A DNA stretch of 64,000 nt. It comes from Caulobacter sp. GTDB lineage: Bacteria; Pseudomonadota; Alphaproteobacteria; Caulobacterales; Caulobacteraceae. Of the stretch, positions 1 to 7,605 are shown piece after piece (the stretch's first letter is position 1; each line of letters opens with the position of its first letter). Position numbers and translations under genes: made by a program. The notes beneath the pieces are model-generated. The model did no database searches, was not told where the DNA came from, and saw only the letters and a list, made by a program, of their open reading frames with translations. Location of the stretch: assembly GCA_030680355.1 (NCBI GenBank), contig JAUXVF010000027.1, positions 186,001-250,000 on the forward strand. Direction: 5' to 3'.

Positions 1-633
1 CGGATGCATGTCGATGGCGATGATCCTGCCGGCGCCGGCGATGGCCGCGCCATTGACCGCCGCCAGGCCGACCCCGCCGCAGCCGATGACGGCCACGGTC
101 TCGCCGGCACGGACGTTGGAGGTCTGCACCACCGCCCCGACGCCCGTCGTCACCGAACAGCCGATCAGGGCCGCCCGGTCGAGCGGCATGTCCTTGCGCA
201 CCGCGACGCAGGCATGCTCGTGGATCAGCATCTGTTCGGCGAAGGACGACAGATTGAGGAACTGGTTGAGGCCGTTGCCCAGCCGCGGCTCGTCACCCTT
301 GCCGCGGCGCACGTCGCCGCTGACGCAGCGGGCCATATGGCCGGTGACGCAGTGGGCGCAGTGGCCGCAGAAGGCCGACAGGCAGGTGATCACATGGTCG
401 CCGACCTTCACGGTGCGCACTTCCGAACCGATCTGCTCGACGACGCCGGCGCTCTCATGCCCCAGCACAGCCGGCAGCGGGTGCGGATAGGAGCCCTCGA
501 CGAAATGCAGGTCCGAATGGCAGACGCCGGCGGCGACCGTGCGGATCAGCACCTCATGCGGGCCGGGCTTGTTGATCGTGACGTTTTCGATCTGAAGTGG
601 TTTGCCCACCTCGCGAAGCACTGCGGCCTTCAT
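1..633 (-). CDS. Zinc-dependent alcohol dehydrogenase, N-terminal 211 residues (cut by window edge)
   Basis: The gene runs off the left edge; the ATG is at 631-633. The protein starts MKAAVLREVGKPL and shows the medium-chain dehydrogenase layout: catalytic-zinc motif GVCHSD with the later GHESAGVV, a structural-zinc lobe with four closely spaced Cys (AFCGHCAHC plus a following Cys), and the beginning of the NAD-binding Rossmann fold (GCGGVGLAA). Such enzymes interconvert alcohols and aldehydes with NAD in the cytoplasm. The Cys-rich lobe and length resemble the class III / mycothiol- or NDMA-dependent branch, but substrate cannot be decided from half a protein. It is divergent from the esterase at 779, with 145 bp between them. 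Confidence 0.9.
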   Translation of the reverse strand, partial: MKAAVLREVGKPLQIENVTINKPGPHEVLIRTVAAGVCHSDLHFVEGSYPHPLPAVLGHESAGVVEQIGSEVRTVKVGDHVITCLSAFCGHCAHCVTGHMARCVSGDVRRGKGDEPRLGNGLNQFLNLSSFAEQMLIHEHACVAVRKDMPLDRAALIGCSVTTGVGAVVQTSNVRAGETVAVIGCGGVGLAAVNGAAIAGAGRIIAIDMHP

Positions 634-778
634 AGACGTCTCTCCCGTGGATTGTTGGTCGCCACGTTATCGTTGTTCATGTGGCAAGCGAAAGACCCGC
701 TGCGCAGGATGGCAGCAAGAATCTCGACCCGAGGCCCCTGGTAGGATACCGATAGTTCGAAAATTGGGGAGATTGGCG

Positions 779-2389
779 ATGACCTTAAGCTTCGACATAT
801 CCAGACGCGGGCTGGTTGGAATGACGCTGTCAGCCGCGGCCATAGCCGGGCCGGGGCTGGCCCAGGCCGCATCGCCGTCGGTGACGGCGGGGTTCAAGGG
901 CCTGGACGCCGGCAAAGGCGTGACAGCCTACAAGGGCGTTCCCTATGCGGAGCCGCCGGTCGGCGATCTGCGGTTCGCACCCCCCAGGCGGCTGCCATCG
1001 CCGACCGGGACGCAGACCTGGACGGCCTTTGGACCCGCGGCGATCCAGAACGCCCCGGCCTCGTCGGCCGAGCCGACCTCCGATATGGGTCGGGCGCTGC
1101 AGACCGTCTTTCCGATCGCCGACGATATCGCCGCCCAGAGTGAGGACTGCCTCTATCTGAATATCTGGACCAAGGCGCGTCAGCCGGGGACCGGGCGTCC
1201 CGTCATGGTCTGGCTGCACGGCGGCGGCTTCGCCTACGGTTCGGGCGCCTGGTCGGTCTATGACGGCGCCGATCTGGCCGCACGGGACGTGGTGGTGGTC
1301 ACGCTCAACCATCGCCTCAACGTCTTCGGCTATGCCGACCTGCCGGGCGCCCGCGGCTCCGGCAACGCCGGCATGCTCGACCTCGTCGCGGCCCTGGAAT
1401 GGGTGCGCGACAACATCCATCTGTTCGGCGGCGACCCCGGCAACGTAACCCTCTTCGGCGAGTCCGGCGGGGGGGCCAAGGTCAGCTACCTGCTGGCCAT
1501 GCCCTTGGCCCGGGGCCTGTTTCACCGCGCCATCATCCAGAGCGGTCCTGGCGTGAAGGCCGTGCCCAGGGGCCGCGCCGCCGCCCTGACCGGGGACCTC
1601 TACGCGGAACTGGGGATCGCGCCCGGCGATATCGCCGCCCTGCGGGCCGTGCCCGCCGAGCGGCTGGTCGCCGCGGCCGCCGCCGCCGAGGCCAAACAGC
1701 CCGGCGCCGGGTTCGACCGCACCGGGTTCGCACCGGTGGTCGACGGCGACGCCCTGCCGGCCCAGCCCTGGGACCCCGCCGCGCCCGACACCGCCCGCGA
1801 CATCCCGGTGCTGATCGGCATCAACAAGGACGAGATGACCCTGTTCATGGCCTCCGCCCCCTGGTTTGGCCGGCTGGACGAGGCCGGTCTGCGGAAGATG
1901 GCCGCCGGCATGTACGGCGAGAAGGCCGAGGCCGTGCTGACGGCCCTGAAAAAGGACTTCCCCGCCGACTCCCCGACCTATCTGGCGACGCATCTGGTCA
2001 CCTATGGGCGGATGTTCGCCGGCTCGGTGGAGATCGCCGAGCGCAAGGCCGCCCAGGGCGGGGCGAGAGCCTGGATGTACCTGCTCGAATGGGAGACCCC
2101 GGTCGGTCCGTTCCGCTCGCCCCACACGCTGGAGATCCCGCTGGTGTTCGACAACGTCGACAAGGCGCGGGCTCTGCTCGGCGAGGGCCCGGCGCCGCAG
2201 GTCCTGGCCAAACAGATGAGCGCCGCCTGGCTGGCCTTCGCCCGCACGGGCGACCCCAACACCGCCCTGCTGCCCGCCTGGCCGGCCTATGACGCGGCCA
2301 GCCGGTCGGTGATGATGTTCAACCTGGAGAGCCGGGTGGTCAGCGACCCCTATTCGGCCACGCGGCGGGCGGTGACGAACGCGGCCTGA
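779..2389 (+). CDS. Type-B carboxylesterase (para-nitrobenzyl esterase family), exported
   Basis: 536-residue alpha/beta hydrolase. The start at 779 has a GGGGAG ribosome site 7 nt upstream and gives an N-terminus with SRRGLVG followed by a hydrophobic stretch ending near AQA, which looks like a Tat-type signal, so the enzyme is probably periplasmic. Family signatures are present in order: GVPYAEPPVGDLRF, EDCLYLNIW, the nucleophile elbow FGESGGG (Ser229), the acid region NKDEMTLF and the catalytic His region SPHTLEIPLVFDN. It hydrolyses carboxylic esters; the natural substrate is unknown. The reading frame is open further upstream (to 602), but that part overlaps the divergent gene and has no ribosome site. 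Confidence 0.92.
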   Translation: MTLSFDISRRGLVGMTLSAAAIAGPGLAQAASPSVTAGFKGLDAGKGVTAYKGVPYAEPPVGDLRFAPPRRLPSPTGTQTWTAFGPAAIQNAPASSAEPTSDMGRALQTVFPIADDIAAQSEDCLYLNIWTKARQPGTGRPVMVWLHGGGFAYGSGAWSVYDGADLAARDVVVVTLNHRLNVFGYADLPGARGSGNAGMLDLVAALEWVRDNIHLFGGDPGNVTLFGESGGGAKVSYLLAMPLARGLFHRAIIQSGPGVKAVPRGRAAALTGDLYAELGIAPGDIAALRAVPAERLVAAAAAAEAKQPGAGFDRTGFAPVVDGDALPAQPWDPAAPDTARDIPVLIGINKDEMTLFMASAPWFGRLDEAGLRKMAAGMYGEKAEAVLTALKKDFPADSPTYLATHLVTYGRMFAGSVEIAERKAAQGGARAWMYLLEWETPVGPFRSPHTLEIPLVFDNVDKARALLGEGPAPQVLAKQMSAAWLAFARTGDPNTALLPAWPAYDAASRSVMMFNLESRVVSDPYSATRRAVTNAA

Positions 2390-2406
2390 CGGGGTAGAGG
2401 GGCGGC

Positions 2407-3027
2407 ATGACCAGCCGCGCCCTTTTCGTCACCCGCCTGCATGAAGCCAGCCTCGCCGGCGAGCGGGGCTTTGACGCCCTCAACGCCGATCTCGGGGACG
2501 CCTGCCGCATGCTGGCCGACGAGGACCGAGCCGGACGCGCCTGGTGCAAGGCCAACGCCTACCCCGGCTACACCTCCTACGCCTCGCTCGACGATCTGCC
2601 GCGGCGGGTGACGGCCTTCGGCGATCTGAAGAAGAAGCTCGACAAACAGGCCGCCGCCTTCGCCGTCGATCTGGCCTTCGACCTCAAGGGCCGGCGACTG
2701 GTGCTCGACAGCCTGTGGGTCAATGTTCTCAAGCCGGGCGGGACCCACAGCGGCCACATCCATCCCCACAGCGTGCTCAGCGGCACCTATTATGTGGCCA
2801 CGCCGCCGGGGGCCTCGGCCCTCAAGCTGGAGGACCCGCGGCTGCCGATGATGATGGCCGCGCCGGGCCGGACGGCCGAAGCGCCGGAAGCGTTGCAGAC
2901 CTTCGTCTACATCGCCCCGGCGCCGGGAACCGTGCTGATGTGGGAGAGCTGGCTGCGGCACGAGGTGCCGGCCAACGGCGCCAAAAGCGACCGCCTCTCC
3001 GTCAGTTTCAACTACGCCTGGACATAG
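2407..3027 (+). CDS. Putative 2OG-Fe(II) oxygenase family protein (TIGR02466-like)
   Basis: 206 residues, starting 17 nt after the esterase with a GAGGGG ribosome site, so probably co-transcribed with it. The C-terminal half has the jelly-roll pattern of this family: a His-rich first ligand region (HSGHIHPHSVLSGTYYV), the strand WESWLRHEV carrying the distal His, and R-x-SVSFNYAW at the end, where the Arg would bind 2-oxoglutarate. The canonical HxD is not obvious, as is common in this family, whose substrate is not established. Identification is by overall pattern. Confidence 0.75.
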   Translation: MTSRALFVTRLHEASLAGERGFDALNADLGDACRMLADEDRAGRAWCKANAYPGYTSYASLDDLPRRVTAFGDLKKKLDKQAAAFAVDLAFDLKGRRLVLDSLWVNVLKPGGTHSGHIHPHSVLSGTYYVATPPGASALKLEDPRLPMMMAAPGRTAEAPEALQTFVYIAPAPGTVLMWESWLRHEVPANGAKSDRLSVSFNYAWT

Positions 3028-3039
3028 TCCAGGCGCGGC

Positions 3040-3669
3040 CTAGTAGGCCGAGGACCGCTTGCGAGCCTTGGCCGCCAGGGCCCGCGGAACCGCGAGGAAA
3101 GCCGACAGCATCCACAGGGTGGTGGCCACGATCAGACCGCGCTGCCACAGACCGACATCGGCCTCTTTCACCAGGTTCAGGCCGCCGAGGTTCATCGTCA
3201 GGGCCAGAAGCACCGCGCTCGCGAGGAAGCTGACCACCGTCAGCATCTTGGCGCCGGACACCTCGTCACGGTCGCCCATGGCCAGGAAGGCGAACAACGG
3301 CGCCGCCAGACCGGCGTAGCCGAGGTTGTAGGCCTGATGCATGGGGTCAGGCGTCGGGTGCAGACCCCCGAGGACCCACGAGGCCCCGAAAAGGCCGATC
3401 GCGATGGCCGCCAGCAGCGGCATCACCACGCCGCCGCCCAGTTTCCGCATGCCGAGGAAGAAGCCCAGCCCCCCCAAAATCATCGCGCCACCGGCGGCCA
3501 TGACCCCGTAGTTGAACACCGTCGCCGACGGCGCCCCGGCCTGGCCGAGTTCGCTGACTTGTTGGGTCATGTGGTTGTAGCCCGGCGACATGAGGCCGCC
3601 CGCGACGATGACGCCGTATAGAATGAGGGGGCCAAGGGCCCCGAGACGCAGCAGCAACGAGGCGAGCAT
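3040..3669 (-). CDS. DUF998-type integral membrane protein
   Basis: 209 residues with about six hydrophobic helices and the DUF998 pattern: an N-terminal helix, then the extracytoplasmic MSPGYNHMTQQVSELG segment (this NxxxxxxSELG stretch is the family hallmark), then alternating helices. The start at 3669 is supported by a GGGGAGG ribosome site. It is convergent with the oxygenase gene (12 nt between stops). Function is unknown; some relatives are annotated as membrane regulators. Confidence 0.8.
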   Translation of the reverse strand: MLASLLLRLGALGPLILYGVIVAGGLMSPGYNHMTQQVSELGQAGAPSATVFNYGVMAAGGAMILGGLGFFLGMRKLGGGVVMPLLAAIAIGLFGASWVLGGLHPTPDPMHQAYNLGYAGLAAPLFAFLAMGDRDEVSGAKMLTVVSFLASAVLLALTMNLGGLNLVKEADVGLWQRGLIVATTLWMLSAFLAVPRALAAKARKRSSAY

Positions 3670-3767
3670 TCGTGGCCTCCCCCTTTATTGTTTTTCCCGG
3701 CATAGACGCTCGCAGGCCGCCGGGGCGACGTCAACGCCATGCCCGCCCCGCGAGAATGACGCCCCCG

Positions 3768-4304
3768 TCAGGCGGCGGCCTCCCGCGCGCCCAGAAGCCG
3801 CAGAATTCGCGGCCAGACCTGGAAAAAGGCCGACAGGAAGCCGACGATGGTCGCCAAACCCTGGAACAGCATCCAGATGGTGTCGAGCACGGGGTTGGCG
3901 AACACCAGGCCGGCCAGATCGAACAGGGCGCGGCTGACCAGGATGCGGAACTGGGCATAGGCCGTCGAATATTCGATCGAGACGCCGCCGACCCAGGCGG
4001 CCCCGATCGCGCCCAGGACCGGGCCCCAGAGCAGCGGCAGAAACATCAGGACCGCCAGCAGGATGATGACCAGCCGGGTGGCCACCGTTTCCCGGCCCGA
4101 CAGCAGGGTGACGACCACCACCGCCGCCCAGGCCAGGGTCAGCGCCGCCAGCCCCAGGGGCAGGATCAGGTCAACGACCTCGACCAGCGGCGTCGGGGTC
4201 AGCCAGGTCCCGCCCAGACAGGCGAGCAGCACCAGCACGCAGCTGGTCAGCCAGGCGGCGCCGTACTGGCCAAGGCGGGTTCTGATCAACGCGAAATTGA
4301 ACAT
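3768..4304 (-). CDS. Hypothetical four-helix membrane protein
   Basis: 178 residues. I chose the ATG at 4302-4304 because GGGAGG lies 5 nt upstream; the frame is open to 4337 but lacks a site there. The N-terminus (MFNFALIRTRLGQYG) is short and cytosolic, followed by hydrophobic segments around residues 20-40, 50-70, 80-105 and a last amphipathic region near 140-165. No catalytic motif is visible. I do not recognise the family; the sequence looks like a genuine conserved inner-membrane protein. Confidence 0.7.
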   Translation of the reverse strand: MFNFALIRTRLGQYGAAWLTSCVLVLLACLGGTWLTPTPLVEVVDLILPLGLAALTLAWAAVVVVTLLSGRETVATRLVIILLAVLMFLPLLWGPVLGAIGAAWVGGVSIEYSTAYAQFRILVSRALFDLAGLVFANPVLDTIWMLFQGLATIVGFLSAFFQVWPRILRLLGAREAAA

Positions 4305-4382
4305 GGCGGCCTCCCAGGTCTTCGCCCTTCGGGTCAAAGCATGATCGCACGGGCGGCCGATGTCGAGCGCCGCCCGCCCCGG

Positions 4383-5165
4383 TCAGATCTCCGCCGCCGC
4401 GTAGGCGACGCCGCCGTCGACGGCCAGGGTGATGCCGACCGCGTAGTCCCCGGCGCGGGAGGCCAGGTAGATGGCCGCGCCCTGCATATCCTCGTCGGTC
4501 CCGACCCGGCGGGCCGGAATACGGGCCGCCACCGCCTCGGCCTGGTCGCGAGCCACGGTGTTCATCTCCGAGGCGAACGCCCCCGGGGCGATGGCAGTGA
4601 CGACGATATTGTCCTGGATCAGCCGCCCGGCCATGCGTCGGGTCAGGTGGATCAGCCCGGCCTTGCTGGCCTGGTAGCTGTAGGTTTCCTGCGGATTGGG
4701 CCGGATGCCGTCGATCGAGGCGATGTTGATCACCTTGGCCGGCCGCGCATGCGTCGCCGAGGCGCGCAAGGCCGGGGCCAGGGCCTGGGTCAGGAAGAAC
4801 GGCGACTTGAGGTTCAGGTCGACGACCTTGTCCCAGCCGGCCTCGGGAAAGCTGTCGAACTCGGCCAGCCAGGCGGCCCCGGCGTTGTTGACCAGGATGT
4901 CGAGGCTGGTCTCGTACTTGCCGTAGGCCTGGGCCAGCAGGGTGCAGCCGGCGACCGTCGATACGTCCTGCGGCAGCGACACACAGACCCCGCCGTCGGC
5001 CGACAGCTCCGCCGCCGTCGCGTCGCAGACCCCGGCCTTGCGCGAGGAGATATAGACCCGCGCCCCGGCGGCGATGAAGCCGGCGGCGATCATCTTGCCG
5101 ATGCCGCGCGAGCCGCCGGTGATCAGGGCCGTGCGGCCCTTGAGGGAGAAGAGATCGGTCGACAT
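4383..5165 (-). CDS. SDR family oxidoreductase (3-oxoacyl-ACP reductase-like)
   Basis: 259-residue classical short-chain dehydrogenase: cofactor motif TGGSRGIG, NNAG at the expected place, catalytic Ser in INIASIDG and YSYQASK supplying Tyr and Lys, and a C-terminal AVDGGV. The start at 5165 has AAGGAA upstream; the open frame continues to 5207 without a site. SRKAG after the second strand suggests NADP preference. An Ala-His-Ala-rich insertion between strands 4 and 5 (ATHARPAK) resembles the RhlG-like subgroup. Substrate unknown. Confidence 0.88.
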   Translation of the reverse strand: MSTDLFSLKGRTALITGGSRGIGKMIAAGFIAAGARVYISSRKAGVCDATAAELSADGGVCVSLPQDVSTVAGCTLLAQAYGKYETSLDILVNNAGAAWLAEFDSFPEAGWDKVVDLNLKSPFFLTQALAPALRASATHARPAKVINIASIDGIRPNPQETYSYQASKAGLIHLTRRMAGRLIQDNIVVTAIAPGAFASEMNTVARDQAEAVAARIPARRVGTDEDMQGAAIYLASRAGDYAVGITLAVDGGVAYAAAEI

Positions 5166-5295
5166 GGCGGGGTTTCCTTTTGACTGTGGCGGCGAGGGTA
5201 GCGGCAAGCCGCCGTCCCGCGCAAAGCCTGCCCGCGGCGCTCAGCCCCCGTTCAGGTTCGGCGGCGCAAGATCGGCGGTGAAAGCGAGTAGAGCC

Positions 5296-5502
5296 ATGCC
5301 GCATCTTTCACACCAGCGCCACATCATGGGCATGTGGATTTTCGACCTCGACAACGCCGCCGAGGCCCACGCCCTCTACGCCGCCCTGCCCGCGACGCTG
5401 AAACCCGGCGCCGAATTGCGGGTGGCCCTCGACGGGGCCCATCTGCTGCTGCCGACCGACGACGCCGCCGACTGGCTGCGGGCCCACACCGAGGCCGATT
5501 GA
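5296..5502 (+). CDS. Small hypothetical protein (68 aa)
   Basis: Codes for a 68-residue soluble protein with the core MGMWIFDLDNAAEAHALYAA and an acidic tail. Codon usage is typical of the region (third positions mostly G/C) and the frame is distinct from neighbouring genes. Start choice is uncertain: ATG at 5296, 5326 or 5332 are all in frame and none has a strong ribosome site. The frame also stays open upstream to 5074, but that part overlaps the SDR gene on the other strand. No family recognised. Confidence 0.5.
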   Translation: MPHLSHQRHIMGMWIFDLDNAAEAHALYAALPATLKPGAELRVALDGAHLLLPTDDAADWLRAHTEAD

Positions 5503-5590
5503 GGTAAGCGCGATCTTGACCACGTCCGTGCGCCGACCGTTAAGCGCGACCATGCCAGACTGCGGGCCTCGACAACGGGAGTCCTTCGCC

Positions 5591-5800
5591 ATGCAGGTCA
5601 TGCCCATCGCCGCCGCCGGCCTCAACGACGCCATCAATCGCTTCGACATCAGCGCCCGGCAAACCGTCGCCGACCCGCTCGACAATCCGGTCCAACGGCT
5701 GGTCGAACAGATCCAGGCCAGGACCGAGGTCAAGGCCAACGCCGCCGTCATCCGCACCGCCGACGCCATGACCGGCACGGTGCTGGACATGTTCGCCTAG
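5591..5800 (+). CDS. Small protein resembling the C-terminal helix of flagellar rod/hook proteins
   Basis: 69 residues. The C-terminal half, VEQIQARTEVKANAAVIRTA followed by DAMTGTVLDMFA, follows the pattern of the FlgE/FlgG/FlgF C-terminal domain (MIEAQRAYEANxKVIQTADEMLGTLLDI), the helix that packs inside the flagellar rod. The rest of a rod protein (N-terminal ANNAAN motif, beta core) is absent. No flagellar genes adjoin it. It starts after a GGGAG site and overlaps the stop of the convergent SRPBCC gene by 4 nt. It could be a free-standing rod-like peptide or a gene remnant. Confidence 0.65.
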   Translation: MQVMPIAAAGLNDAINRFDISARQTVADPLDNPVQRLVEQIQARTEVKANAAVIRTADAMTGTVLDMFA

Positions 5801-6273
5801 GCCGGCCGCGCGATCTCGTTCGCCAGCGTCTCGAGCATCTGGCGCGTGCCCTCTTCGCGCCCGGCGACCGAGTCCGGGCCGTCGAAATAGGCGCCCTGTT
5901 CCGTGAAAATCAGGCGCGCGCCGCCGCCCTCCGGCCGGATCTCCACCGTCGCCAGCGAGGCCGAAAGCGGCGCGCCGGCGAGGGTCATGGCGTAGGCGAA
6001 GACCAGCCGGGCGTCGGCCACGATGTCCAGATACGTGCTGTCGTTGGTGATCAACACGCTGGCCCCCGGCGGGCTGAAGCGGCTGGACTCGACCGCCCCG
6101 ACCGCCAGGTCGCCGCCGCTGTGGGCGTGCAGCGTCCAGCTGTCGGTCTTGAAGAACCAGCGCCGCCGCGCCTGCGGGTCGGTGAAGGCGTGGAACACCC
6201 GGGCGGGCGGGGCGTCATAGACCCGTTCCAGGCAGAAGGTGGCGTGGGTCACGGCATGGGGAAAGGCGGTCAT
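5797..6273 (-). CDS. AHSA1/SRPBCC domain protein (second copy of a pair)
   Basis: 158-residue START-like helix-grip protein of the Aha1-C/SRPBCC type: opens ATFCLERVYDAPPARVFHAF with DPQARRRWF next, and ends with GARLIFTEQGAYFDG followed by a helix. These proteins bind hydrophobic ligands or act as small chaperones; in ArsR-linked pairs the role is unknown. The start at 6273 has AAGGA upstream. It is 23 nt downstream of a paralogue (6297-6761) and both follow the ArsR gene, so the three form one operon read leftwards. Confidence 0.85.
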   Translation of the reverse strand: MTAFPHAVTHATFCLERVYDAPPARVFHAFTDPQARRRWFFKTDSWTLHAHSGGDLAVGAVESSRFSPPGASVLITNDSTYLDIVADARLVFAYAMTLAGAPLSASLATVEIRPEGGGARLIFTEQGAYFDGPDSVAGREEGTRQMLETLANEIARPA

Positions 6274-6296
6274 GGCGGGGTCCTTGTCAGCGGGGA

Positions 6297-6761
6297 TCAG
6301 GCCGCGCCGGGTTCGGCGGCCAGCAGCGCGGCGAGATTGTCGAGCCCGGCGCCGGAGCCGGCTTCCCGCTCGGCAGGATCGGCATGGCCGTCGAGATAGG
6401 CGCCCTGATCGGTAAACGTCAGCCGCGCCCCGGCCGGATCGGCGAACACCTCCCAGGTGATCATCGAGGCCGACACCCGCACGTCATCGCGGCTCATGGT
6501 GTAGGCGAGACAGAACCGCTCGCCCTCGGCGATGTCGAGATAGGTCCCGTCGAACCGCCAGAATGGCCCGCCCGGATCACGGCCGCCGGCCACTTCCCGG
6601 CCACCGACGGCGAAGGTCATCTCCTCCATCCGCCATTGGTCATGGCAGGCCCAGCGGACCTTTTCCGCCGGATCAGCGAAGGCCCGCCACAGCCGGGCCG
6701 GGGGGCAGTCGAATACCCGCTCGACGCAGAAGGTCGCGTGGGTCACGGAACGCTGGGTCAT
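6297..6761 (-). CDS. AHSA1/SRPBCC domain protein (first copy of a pair)
   Basis: 154 residues, paralogous to the next gene (shared ATFCxERVxDxPPARxxxAF start and LTFTDQGAYLDG near the end). I start it at ATG 6761, which has GAGGAG 7 nt upstream; a GTG at 6776 would overlap the ArsR stop and lacks a site. It lies 11 nt after the ArsR gene, in the common ArsR-AHSA1 arrangement in which the regulator represses its own operon. Confidence 0.85.
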   Translation of the reverse strand: MTQRSVTHATFCVERVFDCPPARLWRAFADPAEKVRWACHDQWRMEEMTFAVGGREVAGGRDPGGPFWRFDGTYLDIAEGERFCLAYTMSRDDVRVSASMITWEVFADPAGARLTFTDQGAYLDGHADPAEREAGSGAGLDNLAALLAAEPGAA

Positions 6762-6772
6762 CACGGGGCTCC

Positions 6773-7117
6773 TCACGGTTCATCGTCGGGCTTGGTCGCG
6801 GCCAGGTAGTCGCCCAGCCGGTCCAGCTGCGCCCCGACGGCCATCCGCCGGGCGTTGATCCATTGTTCGGCCTGACTCAGCGCCGCCGTATCGAGGGTGC
6901 AGGTGCGCACCCGCCCGACCTTGGCGCTGGTCACCAGCCCGGCCGCCTCGAGCACCGCCAGATGCTGCGCCGCCGCCGTCAGACTCATCGGCAGGGGCGC
7001 GGCCAGCTGGCTGACCGAGGCCGGCCCCGCCGTCAGCCGCTCAACCATCGCCCGCCGGGCCGGATCGGCCAGGGCCTGGAACAGGGCGTCGAGAGGCGGC
7101 GGCTGATACTGAAGCAT
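6773..7117 (-). CDS. ArsR-family transcriptional repressor (ArsR/SRPBCC operon type)
   Basis: 114-residue winged-helix repressor: MLQYQPPPLDALFQALADP then RRAMVERL, the HTH around SVSQLAAPLPMSLTAAAQHLAVLE, and the wing GLVTSAKVGRVRTC. No ArsR metal-site CxC pair is seen, so it is probably not metal-responsive, as is usual in the AHSA1-linked subgroup. The start at 7117 lies inside a 20-bp palindrome (7108-7127), so the transcript may be leaderless or nearly so. A longer frame to 7357 exists, but its Gly/Ala/Arg-rich sequence does not look like the family. Confidence 0.88.
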   Translation of the reverse strand: MLQYQPPPLDALFQALADPARRAMVERLTAGPASVSQLAAPLPMSLTAAAQHLAVLEAAGLVTSAKVGRVRTCTLDTAALSQAEQWINARRMAVGAQLDRLGDYLAATKPDDEP

Positions 7118-7127
7118 TTCCTTCAGT
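7108..7127. promoter_or_regulatory. ArsR operator box 1, overlapping the arsR start codon
   Basis: Imperfect palindrome ACTGAAGCATTTCCTTCAGT, with 7-bp arms ACTGAAG/CTTCAGT. It overlaps the ATG of the ArsR gene (7115-7117). A second copy with the same arms and the same ACTGAAGCAT start lies exactly 50 bp away at 7158-7177. The pairing and position argue for autorepression by the ArsR product; binding is inferred. Confidence 0.75.
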
Positions 7128-7157
7128 ATTGTGGCGTGAACCGCCGCGCAAGCGGAA

Positions 7158-7177
7158 ACTGAAGCATGCGCTTCAGT
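7158..7177. promoter_or_regulatory. ArsR operator box 2
   Basis: Palindrome ACTGAAGCATGCGCTTCAGT, with 8-bp perfect arms ACTGAAGC/GCTTCAGT around ATGC. It is the better of two matching boxes upstream of the ArsR-SRPBCC operon, about five helical turns from box 1. Confidence 0.75.
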
Positions 7178-7605
7178 GATGAGGGCGGGCGAGAGTCCCG
7201 CCGCCCACGCCGCGGCCTCCCAGGCCGGCCAGTCGACGCGCGGATGGCCGGGATCGGGCAACCGCCGCCGCCCCGCCCCGGCGCCGGCCCCCGCCGTCGC
7301 CGCGCCCCGCAATCCCTTGTCGCGCGCCGCTTTCGCGCGCCTCTGCGTCCTGTTCATGCAGCGAGTCTAAGGCCGGCTCAGGGGGCGGGCGGGTCAGAGC
7401 CGCCGATTTGGCGCGGGAGTCTCGTGTTTGTCCCGCGATGTCCCGGGATGATCGGTCTCGGGAGTCTCGTGTTGGGGGGCGGCGAAGCGGCGGCGGCGGA
7501 GATTTCACCACTGTCGAGGTCGCGGGGCGAAGCGCCCATTTCCGCCGTTCACATTGTTTTTCTGTTTCTCCGTTATGCCCGCTCCCAGGGATCGGAAACG
7601 CCGTC
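7178..7605. other. Non-coding stretch upstream of the histidine kinase
   Basis: About 430 bp with no convincing gene. It has a GC-rich part with short inverted GGGCGG/CCGCCC tracts, and two 14-bp direct copies of GGGAGTCTCGTGTT at 7415-7428 and 7460-7473, 45 bp apart, of unknown meaning. Open frames on both strands have Arg/Gly/Ala-rich translations typical of shadows. The promoter of the kinase presumably lies near the AT-richer segment at about 7545-7580. Confidence 0.5.

Noticed and set aside
830..2125. Long open frame antisense to the esterase gene
   Set aside because: Gly/His/Gln/Arg-rich translation without motifs; typical shadow of a GC-rich coding strand. Similar long antisense frames (for example 9945-11999, 12410-13699, 27715-30840) were rejected for the same reason.
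6761..6776. GTG 6776 as start of the first SRPBCC gene
   Set aside because: The ATG at 6761 has a GAGGAG site at good spacing, while the GTG overlaps the previous stop without a site.
7118..7357. In-frame N-terminal extension of the ArsR gene
   Set aside because: Gly/Ala/Arg-rich, no ribosome site, crosses both palindromic operators, and ArsR proteins of this group start near MLQYQ.
7415..7473. Two copies of GGGAGTCTCGTGTT as operators of the histidine kinase
   Set aside because: Only two 14-bp copies, no dyad symmetry and no placement relative to a promoter; noted in the non-coding entry but not claimed as a site.
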